Shown: positions 23,301 to 35,061 of the stretch, piece after piece
Position numbering within the stretch: position 1 is the stretch's first letter
Layout: every line of letters begins with the position of its first letter
DNA from: Odontocerum albicorne
Taxonomy: Eukaryota; Arthropoda; Insecta; Trichoptera; Odontoceridae
Length of the DNA: 64,000 nt
Reading direction: 5' to 3'
Assembly (NCBI GenBank): GCA_949825065.1
Contig: OX463859.1
Location: 19,242,634-19,306,633 of the forward strand
Program-made: the position numbers and the translations under genes
The notes under the pieces: model-generated
Database searches by the model: none
What the model was told of the DNA's origin: nothing
What the model saw: the letters and a program-made list of their open reading frames with translations, nothing else

Positions 23301-25664
23301 TTATTGTTATTATTTTCATAATTTATGAATTAAAATTAAAATTATTTGGATATTTTTTGCTGCCTCACAGCTTTTTTATGAAATTTTGTCTGGTTGTAAG
23401 AGTTTGCTACCTGAAAAAACCTACAAGAATAAAGAACAATAAAGTATTTATTGAAATGCGCAGATATTCTATGAATAAATAAATATAGAGGAGTGATCAA
23501 AGAAGTTGATTTTGTAAAACTTTTGCTTGTATCTTGAAGTCCATTATTTTTTTTCAAAATCTCTAAAGATTTGACCCAAGGTTATTTCTATCTAGAGTGA
23601 TAGTCAAAAAAATGGCGTTGGTACAAATTAATTTATATAGGGAAATCTGAAAGTTAATTTACCTAAACCTCAATTATAATTCACATATCTTTCATACAGT
23701 CGTGTCTTCAATTAAACTGTAGATTGAATTGAAATCCCAAGACAAACTATTTAATTCGTCTCGTACAGTTTAAATATTTGAAACTTCATGTCTTCAAAGT
23801 AAAACAATATAACCCACGTTATTAAATTGTCTACATTAAAGCAATCCCTCGCGATATATTGATATTATTTCGGCCCAAAGTACTTTCTTCGTCAGATATC
23901 TATAGTTCTAAGCTGTTGCAATGATATAGGATGGTAGGTTTTATATAACTGGTGTTAAATATTCTTATACGAATAATTTTAATGTAACATTAAAATAGTA
24001 AACTCTCCTCAATACCGATTTATATGTAGTTATCTCTTCCAACTAACCAATATGTGAAAAAAAAACTATAATTTGAGAAGAAATTGAGCACATATTCTGA
24101 GAACATAAAAATATACTTGGTAAATTTAGAAAGTAATTAGTAGGGTGTAAACATAGAAAAAAGTGGGTGTGACCATTAGATTGAGCACTTCTCCGCAATT
24201 TATTGATTTTTTCTATAATATCCTACTATATTCCTTTAAAGATGGCCACATTAATCAGATAAGTATCCCTTACATAACACTGTATCCATATTTAAAAAAA
24301 AAAACAATTTAGAATACATATATACCCAAAATATGGCCATTAACATACCAATGAAAAATACAATACGGGAATTAAAAAAATAAAATAAAAACCAATCAAC
24401 AATACAGCTCTTTAAAATAAAACTTATCTTTCTCAAGATATATTTATCATAGGACTTATTACAAAAGAAAAATATTAACGATAAAATAAAGCACCTCTTA
24501 GTCAACGCCTTAGATTAATGAAATATTGAAAAACATTCTTCCTGATATTAACAATATATGTATTAAATAGTCCTCTGAAATAAAAATATTCTGAACATAA
24601 ATAAATTAACGAATTTCTGCATATATGTCACATAAAAACATTTGAATCGCAAAGACAATCTGCTTGTTTTCAAAGCTTATTTATCTACTACATTACCTCT
24701 CCAAGTTCTGTATTCATGCTAAATCTGACGCCATATTATGCTATTTTGCATATTGCGAATTCAGGCCCCAATTTGCAAACTCAGCCTGAAGATAAGTTTA
24801 TTGCATATCAAATTTATACTGTTACTCTCTCGAGTTTCTCAACTTTCATGTTTAGCACGTTGACCTCCGGATGGTTTATACTTTATACGAGTACTATGCA
24901 AATATAGGTCGCGGGTGCTTTTTGTGTTAAGTTTAATATGTTTTGTTCTTATTTTGATTTTAAGTGAAGTCTTCGGTTAAGTTTTTTTATAATTATAACT
25001 TGGGTAAGCATTGAGTTAAATGTAAGTTTTATTTTTAAGGAAGATTTTTATTTTGAAATGAAAAATGAAGGACAAATAAGTGTTATTTACGTAACACATT
25101 AACATTTATTAAACAAAAGATAACATATCAAAATATAGCAATAAAGGAAACATATTTTTGAAAGTATTAGATGTCAAAATACTGATACTGTAGAGCACGG
25201 AAAGTAAAATATAGACAAGTAAAATTATTTAAATATTAAAAAAATAGAATAATTTGGTAGAAAATAATCTCTCTCAAGAGCAATGAGATTTCAAAACTGT
25301 AGGGCAAATTACGAAAAAGACTCGATATAAAGATTAATAAATAGTTAAATAGTCAAGATATAAGATTGATGTAGTGCCGGAGAAGTCGCCTCCCGAACTC
25401 AACAACATTTTTACTAAAATATAAACCAAACCAGATATTGAGTAACCCAATTGTTGCCGCCTCACAATTGATGAATTAAAATATGTAACTGTGGCAAGCA
25501 AATTGCTTTTACACATTTGATTTATAAAGGGTTCCATGGGATTCTAGTAGTTCAAAAACCAAGTCCAACTAATACGAGTACATCGGGGCTATCAACGGGT
25601 TAAGTAATATGTATGTCCACGCAATTATTATTTTCCGCCACATCATTAATTTATTTTAGCACTT
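23301..25664. other. AT-rich DNA, no recognised feature
   Basis: About 2.4 kb with only chance frames (for example 24251-24505 minus and 24716-24907 plus). TACGAGTA-type octamers occur near 24888 and 25573. Confidence 0.55.
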
Positions 25665-25785
25665 AACTAAAAAAGAATCTGGCGGGCTTATTGCCATATG
25701 GAAATTATAAATACTTTCTACAAAATTGTTTTGGGATACTGGAGAAACGAATTGGGAATGAAACACGTAACATCACTGGCTAAAA
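25665..25785 (-). mobile_element. LINE 3' UTR fragment, same family as 13505
   Basis: Reading the minus strand, 'ttacgtgtttcattcccaat' corresponds to the sequence just after the LINE stop at 13512. It is followed by 'gcaataagcccgccagattc', the shared LINE/SINE tail. About 200 bp between these parts is missing relative to 13505-13828. Confidence 0.6.
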
Positions 25786-28057
25786 TGTGTTTTCAATCCC
25801 TTTTAAAAATTTGCCCAAGACGATGAAGCCCAACATAATCGTAATTGGTTTCAAAGTCTCACTAAATAAACAGTAAAGAACGACATTTTTAGCGTGAACA
25901 TCTAATACTCGTATAGATCTTGATCGACAAAATATGCATCCAACGACTTCACTACTGGACAGTTTAACAAAAAAATGTACAATGAATAATATATATTTAC
26001 TCCATGTTGAATTTAATTTTTTTTATTTTTTAAAGAAAATTTATTGCTTCAGCAGGATTTTGAATTTATTTATAATGTCTTTCTCGTCTAAAATGGCAAT
26101 ATTTTGAACTATTTATTAAAGTGTTGAAATATTTTTATTTAATCGAATTATTTATTGAATTTTTTTCTTCACCAAGGTTTATTAATATTAAAATGTTTAT
26201 TTATAAAAATAACTTTTTACAACCTGCAAAAAAGAAGCAAAGATGTTTACATATATAGACATCTTAACACATTCAATAAAATGTGTAAATAAATATATTA
26301 TGTTGTTCTTGTTTTGATTTTCCGTAGCATACTATATTTTTATCATGGTCCAAAGTATTGACTGCAAAATATACGAATTATGTTAGTATTTTGATTTTCA
26401 TATATTTCTTGAAACATATTAAATTTTTATTTTCACACCTACTCTAAAGTTTGATTTTATTTTGGAAAAAAATGAAAGGTCAAAATCAACTTTAAATAAA
26501 TAAGTCATATTCTTAGAAGAATAAAATACGTTATCTTTAAGAATACAAAACATTTATGATAAGAAATTATGAGTTGCTGAATCATAGTTGTGAATTTTCT
26601 TCATTTCGGAAGAAAGTCATTGACAACCCACATATGTACTTTTTTAAGGTTTCGTTAGGAGATACCTTTTTATGCAGAGGGTTCGTCCTTTGGGATGGTC
26701 GTTGGTAACAAAACATCATGAATCTGAGATAAATTTGAATTATGATTTAATATTACATGTTATTATTTCTTACGGATCTCACATTTCTTCATTTCCATTA
26801 CATTATTCAATAAGAGAAAATAAAGTTACCTAGTAAAATTGTTAAATATGACATATTTTTATTAAAAAAAATGCTCTAATATATATATTTATTTTGTTTC
26901 AGGTATGTTTCTTTTTCGCCCTGCTAATAAACATTGTAAGTAAAAAATAAAAAAACATATTATAAAAAAATAATTGTTTCAATAAATTTAACACGTAACA
27001 ATTTTCAAGCAACTATTTCATATGCTTTATACAATATGTTTTCGAACAAGGTTTTAAACTATATTGAAAATTCCACCAGGTTTTTCATTTTCAATCTCCA
27101 CAGCTATTTTCTGTTTGAAAAAAAGGTTTTAGGGGTTAAATAATGATGGACAATATTTTCTTGGTCGTTAAAATATACAACAATTAATTTATATTTATTT
27201 ATTTGCAATGTTTTTATTTAAACGGTTAGATGACCTTTATAATGCCAATAAAAGTAATTAAATATCAATATTAATACATATGCAGTATTATACACAAGAT
27301 AAAAGGCAAGTCCAGAATAAAATACGCAGATCACATAAAAACCAACGCAATCAAATTTTCTTCCATATCCAAAATATAATTTCGCTTGCCCAAAGTCTCG
27401 TCTTGCACTCAATTTACTATGGCGATGTTTTGTTATCTTGATGCTAGTGAGACGTTGCTGGACTCGGTAATTGTTTTAATCTGGACAAATATAACTATAT
27501 ATCTGAATATCGTGCCCAAATTCAATGCCAAAATAAGACAGGGAAGAAATCTCCATATTTGATTCACCCTCTTTGGTGAGTTGAAAAATCTAAGCTGTCC
27601 TCAATATCTGTATGAAAAATTCAACTTATTTTCTGAGAATGGACTGTCCCTTTTATCTGTTGACAGCAGAATTATTTGTGTACTAACTCATCACACATCA
27701 TTCTAGACATTATCTTTTGTACTTCGATCGGTTTAAGTTTTGAAAGATCTTCCTAGCCCAATCAGATGTGCTATATCTTTATCGACATTGAATAATACAC
27801 CAATGAAGCATTATTAATCTCGAAATATTCCGCTTTCTTAACTCGCATGCAAGTTCCAACGTAATCCCTGTTTTCCTTGTGATTTATCTCTTATTTTAGT
27901 TTTTGGTATTATATTTTTTAAATATTGTTTTCAAACACTATGTTAAGAACAATAACATGTCGACTTTACATTAATTACCAAATTCTGGTTAATTAGAATA
28001 AATTTTAAGCAACAGTAGATTTCTATTTTTTTATTTACCATATGCTAATATGGTATA
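25786..28057. other. AT-rich DNA; one micro-exon-like segment
   Basis: No repeat family of this window was seen. The only structured item is the segment at 26903-26935, bracketed by splice-like signals. Confidence 0.5.
26903..26935 (+). other. 33-nt micro-exon candidate
   Basis: A polypyrimidine-rich acceptor ('ttttgtttcag', AG at 26901-26902) is followed by 33 nt and then a strong donor (gtaagt at 26936). The length is a multiple of three. One frame is open and gives the hydrophobic peptide 'VCFFFALLINI'; a second is also open ('MFLFRPANKH'). No neighbouring exon of a gene was found, so a chance arrangement in AT-rich DNA is quite possible. Confidence 0.2.
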
Positions 28058-28140
28058 TTAAGTCATGAGGGATGAATGTGAACTTAAAGTGTATGTATTC
28101 AGTAAGCTGAGGAAGAGTACCTTTATACGATGTAGGAATG
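28058..28140 (+). pseudogene. LINE family A fragment
   Basis: 'gagggatgaatgtgaactta' encodes 'RDECELK' and is followed by 'VFSKLRKS'. It is collinear with 'RDECEPKANVLSKIQTS' of the 38440 copy. Confidence 0.6.
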
Positions 28141-28199
28141 GTAGAAGAAGATTTGCATCAGTACTCGTATTATTTGATGAATTAAATTATATGTGATAG

Positions 28200-28335
28200 A
28201 TAGAAAAGTAATAAGTCAGAGAAATCGAAGGAGTTATACAAGTAGGTGTATGGATGTAAGAGAGGCATGCTCCTTTGTGTTCGAGCTTTGACAGGAAGAC
28301 TGCGTGATAGTTTGTACCTATATATATGTACACTG
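28200..28335 (-). repeat. Dispersed repeat family 4 copy
   Basis: 'gagaaatcgaaggagttata' and 'aagtaggtgtatggatgtaa' are the reverse complement of the 58780-58885 sequence. It follows directly on a LINE family A fragment, as the 39205 copy lies near the 38440 LINE. Confidence 0.55.
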
Positions 28336-28440
28336 GTGAAAAAAAATTGAATCAGAAATTTAGTAACCATTTATTAAGATAATGCACAAATTCAACGAAT
28401 GAACCGAAAAAACCACATGCTTGTATTTAGCATATTATTT

Positions 28441-28471
28441 ATGGTTAAGGCATTAACATTGTGGAGGTTAA
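28441..28471 (-). mobile_element. PLE module, distal end, separated by an insertion
   Basis: The minus strand reads 'ttaacctccacaatgttaat' and 'gccttaacc', the sequence that follows every PLE terminus in this window. It is joined to the rest of its module (29088-29290) if the piggyBac-type element between the two TTAA copies is removed. Confidence 0.8.
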
Positions 28472-29087
28472 CCTTTCCTTCCCTGTGTTGGGTATCTTCT
28501 ACACGTTGCTTCTAATAACCATCAATATCTCTATAAATATTATAAATACAAGGTTAAGATTTTAGGTATTCCTTCATAATATATTTACGCATTGATTTAA
28601 AAAATAATATTAATAATAATCAGAATTTATCGACTACATCGAGGTGTTTTGTAAAGATCGAAAACAAATTCGCATTTAAACGCTGCGAGTGCCCCGCCCC
28701 GTCTTGACGATAGGTGAATAGTATGCGGGAAGCGCGACACTATATTTGCATCTCACTCTTGCATACTAGACTGAATTGCGAGGAGCTGAATTGTCTCAAC
28801 GTCGCAAGCATAAACGTAAGCGCCGGGGTATGCGACTGACGTTCCGCGCCACTAGTAGCTTCTAAGCTTGCAAATAGGTTAGACGTACGCCCGTTCCGTG
28901 AGCGTTGCCAGATGGTTTTTTAATGTTTTCAGCAAATAAATCTCAATAATTATAACTTTTAACTTCAATTATAATTAATTAAGGGGATTATCTATGAATG
29001 TTCTTATTTTTCCGATTTAAAATCGCTAATTTTTTATTGCGTACTCACTACCCAACACCGGAGCACGCGTATTATTTTTATCAAGAG
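28472..29087 (-). mobile_element. Non-autonomous piggyBac-type DNA element
   Basis: It is flanked by TTAA on both sides (28468-28471, 29088-29091). The left end is CCTTTCCTTCCCTGTG; the right end has lost most of the matching inverted repeat but stops exactly at TTAA. Its sequence aligns end to end, in opposite orientation, with 60780-61329. TTAA target and CCC-starting ends are established hallmarks of the piggyBac superfamily. The interior is GC-richer and has no transposase frame. Removing it restores an uninterrupted PLE module, which proves insertion at TTAA. Confidence 0.8.
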
Positions 29088-29290
29088 TTAAAAGACATTG
29101 TAATTTGTTTTATTTTCCACTTTATGTAACGGTACAAACTTACCGGTTTCAAGGTTTTCACCTCATTATCAGCGGAGCACATACAAGTCTTGTTTATGCT
29201 CCCTTGATGATTAGGGGAAAACCTTGAAACCGGTAAGGTGGAGTATACAAAGTGGAATAAACAGTGTTTGATAAAGTAAATTATAAAATA
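29088..29290. mobile_element. PLE foldback module, target of the piggyBac-type insertion
   Basis: A head-to-head inverted pair like those at 9 and 6495: 'taccggtttcaaggttttca' on the left, 'accttgaaaccggtaa' on the right and 'ggaataaacagtg' at the end. The inner 'gtcttgtttatgctccc' inverted junction is retained. The hammerhead-like core is mutated (cttgatga instead of ctgatga). Confidence 0.75.
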
Positions 29291-29397
29291 TATTGATTGT
29301 ATTGTACTGCACTTTTGTTATATTATATACAGTACAACTTAGTAGGTTTTTATCCATGTGGCTATCCTTTTCAGCCAATGAAAAATACGTAAAACAA

Positions 29398-29520
29398 GCC
29401 TTAAATTAAAACCAGACTGAGTTAAATATACCTGAAGTAAATAACTTCTTTTAAAAATTTAACTCATATCCCCAACATTGGAAGACAGGCGTCTTCCCCA
29501 TTAGGTAAGATGAGGTTGTT
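29398..29520 (-). repeat. SINE family 1 copy
   Basis: 'attaaaaccagactgagtta' and 'ggaagacaggcgtcttcccc' are the reverse complement of the body and anticodon-like region of the family. The T-arm/B-box region is damaged. Confidence 0.6.
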
Positions 29521-29790
29521 GAAATGAAAGAAATACGTTATATCTTCTACCAAAGAGAGGACGCTAAGACAGTGCATACCTAACTTCTCAATCTTGTCAA
29601 AACCCCTGATTAAATACAGGGTGGCTCACACCCCAACACTTATGGTAATGCAAAAACAGGACCATCACTAGGTTAATTCAAAAAACGAATTCCTTTTAAT
29701 TTTAGTCTTTATGTAATATGTTAAAATGCAACATAGACTTTAACTGAACGGAAAAATTAAAATTGAATTTTTGATAGTAATAAGAGTAAA

Positions 29791-30190
29791 TTGATAATTT
29801 ATATAGCGCCGTTTAGAAAACAGTCTCTCCTCAAGAGCGCTTTAGTTTGTGACTAGCCCCCGTTTTTATTGATAGATAAAAATATAACCTTAAAAACATA
29901 TTTAGTATGAGGATAGGAAGGTGGTCGTTGCGACCATTTGATTAGGAACTTCCCCGCATCTGCATATGATAAGAAAAACATATTTGACAAGACAACCGCA
30001 GAAAACTTACTAAAGGAAGACGAACCACAAAGAAACCTTTGTAAATTTTCCGATATGTGATAGTTATACATTTGGCTTTTTGCTGAGTGTAATTAACGTG
30101 TGTTGATTAATTAATTAATTCATACAAAATCATATTTTTCAAAAAGGGTTTTCTTCGAGTGCTTCCTAAAGCTTTTCACTTCAACCATGT
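29791..30190 (-). repeat. Dispersed repeat family 2, long copy
   Basis: 'tatatagcgccgtttagaaa' begins the repeat. The body includes 'ggtggtcgttgcgaccattt', 'accgcagaaaacttactaaa' and 'gagtgcttcctaaagctttt'. Parts match 12308-12700 and 37190-37400. Confidence 0.6.
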
Positions 30191-30261
30191 TTACACAATG
30201 GAATTATTAATCGAGAAAACGGCGGTAAAGCAAGATCTTCGATTTATATGACTTGCAATTA

Positions 30262-30487
30262 CAAAATAAACAAGTTAAAATGACAAAATAAACACTTTAA
30301 AATGAAGAGATAAACACGTTAAAATGATAAAATAAACACTTTAAAATGACGAAATAAACACGTTAAAATGACGAAATAAACACATTAAAATGACAAAATA
30401 AGCACTTTAAAATGACGAAATAAACACGTTAAAATGACAAAATTAACACTTTAAAATAACAAAATAAACACGTTAATATGACAACAA
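30262..30487. repeat. 22-bp tandem array with 44-bp dimer pattern
   Basis: About ten units of the type 'aaaatgacaaaataaacact' / '..cacgtt' follow each other. Two variants, CACTTTAAAATGA and CACGTTAAAATGA, mostly alternate, so the higher-order period is 44 bp. No frame is conserved. Confidence 0.9.
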
Positions 30488-31179
30488 AGAAAAATATATG
30501 TTTTAGTTTCGTTGTATACAGGTAACGTTGAACTCATCTCAGTCGTTTGAAATCGGTGAAAAACCGACCAAAAATTGTATTTGTTTATAATAATCGTAAT
30601 ATTTTTCATTCAAAAGATTCTTTACACTTCAGTTTAACGTTGTACAGTTGTTTCCTTTTTGTCATATTACATTATTAATGAATCAAGAGTTCCTTGCATA
30701 CTCCAGTGGTTTTAAGTCAGGAGATTCGATTACTTGTTCTGAAGACAAAAATATTTTCTGACCCCGCTTTTCAATGTGTGCGAATCATCAACTGACCTTA
30801 TAACCTGCAGCAACACGCCTTTGAATGAGTCTTTTTTACTATCACTCGAAAATATGCTTCCTAAATTCCTCAACCTGTTCTTATTTTTTATTGTTTACCC
30901 ATACATTGCAATTTTTCATAGTCATTCTTTTCAACAACAATGACTTATCATCAGCAATAAAGCAAATAGTCCAATACAAAGTTAATTTCATCTACTGCTT
31001 ATGGCTGATTTTTTATTGATACAATAATATTTGAAAGTTTTAAGTTGAAAAAAAATTCCATAATATTTTATGTATATTGTGTTGAATTTGTCACATTTTA
31101 TATATTCCACTTTTAATTTTTGTTTCGTTTCATTTCACATGAATATTTGAATTTGAATTCATGACGTATTAAATTTTGA
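30488..31179. other. AT-rich DNA, no recognised feature
   Basis: Nothing identified. Confidence 0.55.
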
Positions 31180-31332
31180 ACTGGTTGACCACTTTTGTAA
31201 CTTAGTGTTCCAGTCTGAGGTTTATGGGTTCGATTCTGACACGTATTCAATTTTTTTCAAAAAATCCAGCCTGATATTCACTTAAGACTTGTAAAATACC
31301 TTTCTAATTGGTTGCAAGGGATTGTTACGCGG
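31180..31332 (+). repeat. SINE family 1 copy
   Basis: 'gtgttccagtctgaggttta' with B box 'tgggttcgattctgaca', then 'ccagcctgatattcacttaa' and 'tttctaattggttgcaaggg' follow the family order, including the start of the LINE-like tail. Confidence 0.7.
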
Positions 31333-31464
31333 TATACAATGAAAGTATTATATAATACAACACAATTCAATAAAACAATATCCAGTATTAATAATGAATG
31401 TAAAATAGTAATGATTTCTTCTTCTTTCGTATGACACCTTTCATCAAATCTGAATTTATAATTC

Positions 31465-31560
31465 ATATATATTAAAGAGCGTGACCGGGAGACAAAATTG
31501 TCTTCGGTTCTAGAAATCGAGCTCGCGGGATTAGAATCACTGAGTGGTCACTACCATATG
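31465..31560 (+). repeat. Dispersed repeat family 6 ('gggagacaatattgtcttcgg')
   Basis: 'gagcgtgaccgggagacaaa' and 'attgtcttcggttctagaaa' match 42495-42545 (plus) and 53738-53835 (minus). 'gagctcgcgg' is shared with the minus-strand copy. The class is unknown. Confidence 0.5.
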
Positions 31561-32940
31561 TGAACTCTTTGATTATATTTTTTTATTGGATGCTATAAGA
31601 AAAAGCAAAGAGGCCACGGAGTTGTAAAATTTGATCAGAACTGCCCTCCAGACTTGCCGCCTGCGCGCGTAGCACATATTATGAATAAGCATGCGGTCAG
31701 CTCTGCCTAAAAGCTTAAGCAAGTTGATGGCGCGGACCGAATTGTTTTACAAAATTAGTCCCAAGTGGTGCATTTAAGAAACTCGCGCTCATTGGAGGGT
31801 GCTCCTGAAACATTTTTTATTTTAAGAATAAAGTTTCTTCAGGAACTGAAATTTCGCCTGAAAATTTGTATTCGTAAATTAAAAAAATACTCTCCATTTT
31901 TTTTACCTTACTTGTATACGAGTTCTTTTGAGAAAAAGTTTATGTTAGTCATATTTTCTTACAAATCATCGTTTTATTATTAACAAACATATTTTGAAAT
32001 GGAAAAAACAAAAACTTTTTAATAAATGTGGTTGAAACGAAAGCATTACGCAAAAACGTACGTTAAATAAACAATGAGGACGTTAGGAAATAGTGCGGAT
32101 AGACAGAAGATACAGTGCTTAAGTATTGAGATAATTTAGAAATCTAAAAAAATGAAGTATAAAAGATACATAAACAAAGTTAAGAGGACTTGTATAGAAG
32201 GTGCGAGATGTTTGATTATATAAAAAAAAATTAATCACCACCAAATTTAATATTCTGAAAGAGGTAAAAGTTGAGAGTTTTATCATAATAGAGTATGAAT
32301 GACGAAAAGGAAGTTGCAAATCAATATAATAAAGTGGTGATTTGTTTTCTCGCTTACCCCAATAGCGATATGGTGTGACAGTAATGTCTATGACTATAGT
32401 TGAAAGAAGATTTCGCATTTATAAATAGCGGTGATAATTTTTGGTGTCGATCAAAATACATATTAAAATATATTAATATTTAGAACCCATTTTATTTGAC
32501 AGATTAAGTAAATATTACAAAATATAGAATATCATTATATAAATTATTCATTGTTTTGTAATATTAACGATAAAAACAAAAATGAAGAGTAAAAAAGCAT
32601 GGGACATAAAAGTTAACGTTGCCTCAAAAAAAAATTTAATACGCGAGCGTTTGAAACCGAAATCGATAACATCCGAGTGAAATGAAGCGTGGCTAACTTC
32701 ATGGGGATTTCGGCCTTAATATCAATGTCATCCCTGAAGTTTGACCTTACGTACCATTGACAATAATATACTTCAAAACTTGGGCCCTTTGCTTCACCAC
32801 AAATCATAGACATTTTACGGCTTGTATGAAAATGTTTTGATAATCCATGACCATGGGATATGATACTACGAACGCTTTGAAAAGTGACCATTTTTATCTT
32901 TATTTAGCATTTATTTTGAATAATTATTTTCTAGTTGGCT

Positions 32941-32980
32941 TCAAATCCAGTGTTATGTAATCAAATCCAGTGTTATCTAA
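32941..32980 (+). repeat. 20-bp tandem duplication
   Basis: 'tcaaatccagtgttatgtaa' is followed by the same 20-mer with one substitution (g to c). Confidence 0.9.
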
Positions 32981-33345
32981 CATATAATATAATATTATTG
33001 AATAATTTTTAGTATTTTTTATAATCCACAATACAATATTTACACCACTTAAATGGTAAGGTGAACCACAGAGAACAAGTATTGCGAATACAATTTAAAA
33101 AAAGCCTTTAATTTGTGAATGTAGAGACTCACTTCACTAGGCATGCCTGTAAAAAGTGTTCGTATTCCTTAATTACAAATTTTATATATATGTCCTAATT
33201 ATTTATACATGCATACTCCTTATATTTCTAGCTCATTCATATTTAATTTCAACGTCATCGTAGTCTTAACAACTATTTTAAAAATCCAACATCTCCCATT
33301 TAATTACATATCGTGAAAGGAACAAGTAATTTTTTATTCTTAGAA

Positions 33346-33409
33346 TTTCATTATCAAACTAAAATTATCTACTAGTTTGCTAGTAGATAATTTTGGTTTG
33401 ATAATGAAA
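33346..33409. repeat. Near-perfect 30-bp hairpin with 4-nt loop
   Basis: The arms 33346-33375 and 33380-33409 are reverse complements at 29 of 30 positions; the exception would be a G-U pair in RNA. The loop is TTTG. There is no matching copy elsewhere in the window. It could be a tiny foldback element, a replication-slippage palindrome or a hairpin RNA precursor; the sequence alone does not decide. Confidence 0.85.
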
Positions 33410-34090
33410 AATAATTAAAAAAAAATTCATACGCAACATACAAAAAAACAGAACGATTTGTAAATGTGACATAGAAGGTGCTATTGATACGAATAAGGGG
33501 TTTATATACATCATCGACTGCGATTGTGGCATTGCATGATTAAACACCCAAAAAAATCTGAATTATTCTCTAGGTACATTCTCAAAGCAAAAAGAGTCAT
33601 AATCAATACGTGTTCTATTTCTCATTTTGTAGTTTGATTCTCCGAACACTATGAAATCATAAGCAAAATGTGTTCTTATTTGAATTTTATCGTATATGAT
33701 ATTTCTCAGGGAGTCAAGAAGATTTGATTTGCTATATTTGTATTCTCATGTTATCAAGAGTTTTTTGTCAATACATGTTCTGGTTTTGATCCTTAAAATT
33801 TATTACCAATATTCACAAATAAATCAAAGCACCAGATAATAAGATTGTGACAGAAATATTTTATCTCCTTCACTGATTCTCATAAAGTATGTTCAATTAA
33901 CTATTGTTACTTTTTTTAAAAACGATTTACATGGCCAAACCATACGTTCCTTTGCTTTCTTTTAACTTATGTTCCAGGAAGTAAAAATAGAATATCTTGT
34001 GATTTATTTTACGAAGAATTCTTGTTTATAAAATGTATAACATGGAAATAGACAAGGTGTGAAGCAATAAATATAATCTAATACGAGATA

Positions 34091-34230
34091 TCAACCTCTG
34101 TAATATTGTTGTTAACATAGGTGGCTTGTCATCTGTTGTGGATTCGATTTTTGTTGGTACAAAGATTTTTCAAAAAAGGCTCCAGTATTTTTTTACTTTA
34201 AGCTTTTCAAAGACCTTTCTAGTTGGTTTA
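34091..34230 (+). repeat. SINE family 1, diverged copy
   Basis: 'tcaacctctgtaatattgtt', 'tggattcgatttttgttggt' and 'ttttactttaagcttttcaa' keep the order of head, B box and body, but with many changes. Confidence 0.55.
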
Positions 34231-34614
34231 AAAATATTTTCAGATGAAAATAAATCCGTCAAGTTATGTTGTTAACAATGAAAGCTTGATATAACGTTAT
34301 TCAATATAGAGATAAGTTCCTTCTTTTGCTTTATCAAATCAATTCTTCTCGCAACCACTATCAGCAAAACTATCTAAAAAAAGAGTTGACTGCATAACAC
34401 GTTTAAAACATCAGATCAAGATATATTGGAAAATGTTAAAAACCACTTAATGCAATACGTTATCATAAACAATTTTCTTTGAATATTAATTTTATTCATG
34501 TTCTTTTATTCTAAAGTAAACATTTAAGTTCTTTTTGTAGTTTTGAGTTGCTTTAGATCGGGAGTTTGCTAATTTAAAAAAAAATATATGAACACTTCAA
34601 ATGAAAATTACAAA
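34231..34614. other. AT-rich DNA, no recognised feature
   Basis: Nothing identified. Confidence 0.5.
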
Positions 34615-35061
34615 GAGTGGATTACTAACAGTATTCCTCTCGCCCCCTTCTCCGTCTCTTGTCTCTTCGTAAGTAATTTTTCATAGTATAATTACTTAAA
34701 CCTACCCTCTTTACTTATTTTGTAATTATTAAACCTTAGACTTTGAATTTAGAAAGTTTATATATGTTATACAGTAAAAATTAACGAATAAAGTCAAGAA
34801 ATAATTTATAATGTTTCAATAAAACATTATTTGCATAATTTCAGGAGGCAATGTAAAGACATTTTATGTTTGCACTTGCTAAATAGAATACATTTTATTC
34901 TTTCAGCTGGGTAAACCTAAATTATCTCGATATACATCGTTGAGAGAAACTAGCTTAAACATGTAAATTATGTTCAAGTTTTGTGGGTCTTCAGTTTTAG
35001 ACGTATACTTGCTAGCGTATCACTAGACTTGGACTCGCGTACCACAGTTTGCGGACCGGTG
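34615..35061. mobile_element. hAT-type non-autonomous remnant
   Basis: It is collinear with 42690-43339. Shared blocks are 'attcctctcgcccccttctc', 'aatacattttattctttcag' and the right end 'cttggactcgcgtaccacag'. The right terminus of the better copy reads as a hAT-like CAGGGGTTCTCAAAC inverted end; here it is mutated. The left end is eroded. No transposase sequence was seen. Confidence 0.5.

Larger units (their letters stand above)
31561..34090. other. AT-rich DNA with a hairpin and a short tandem duplication
   Basis: Apart from the features listed inside it, no element was recognised. A 92-codon minus-strand frame (32613-32891) lies in slightly GC-richer sequence. It has no known motif and is not called as a gene. 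Confidence 0.5.
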
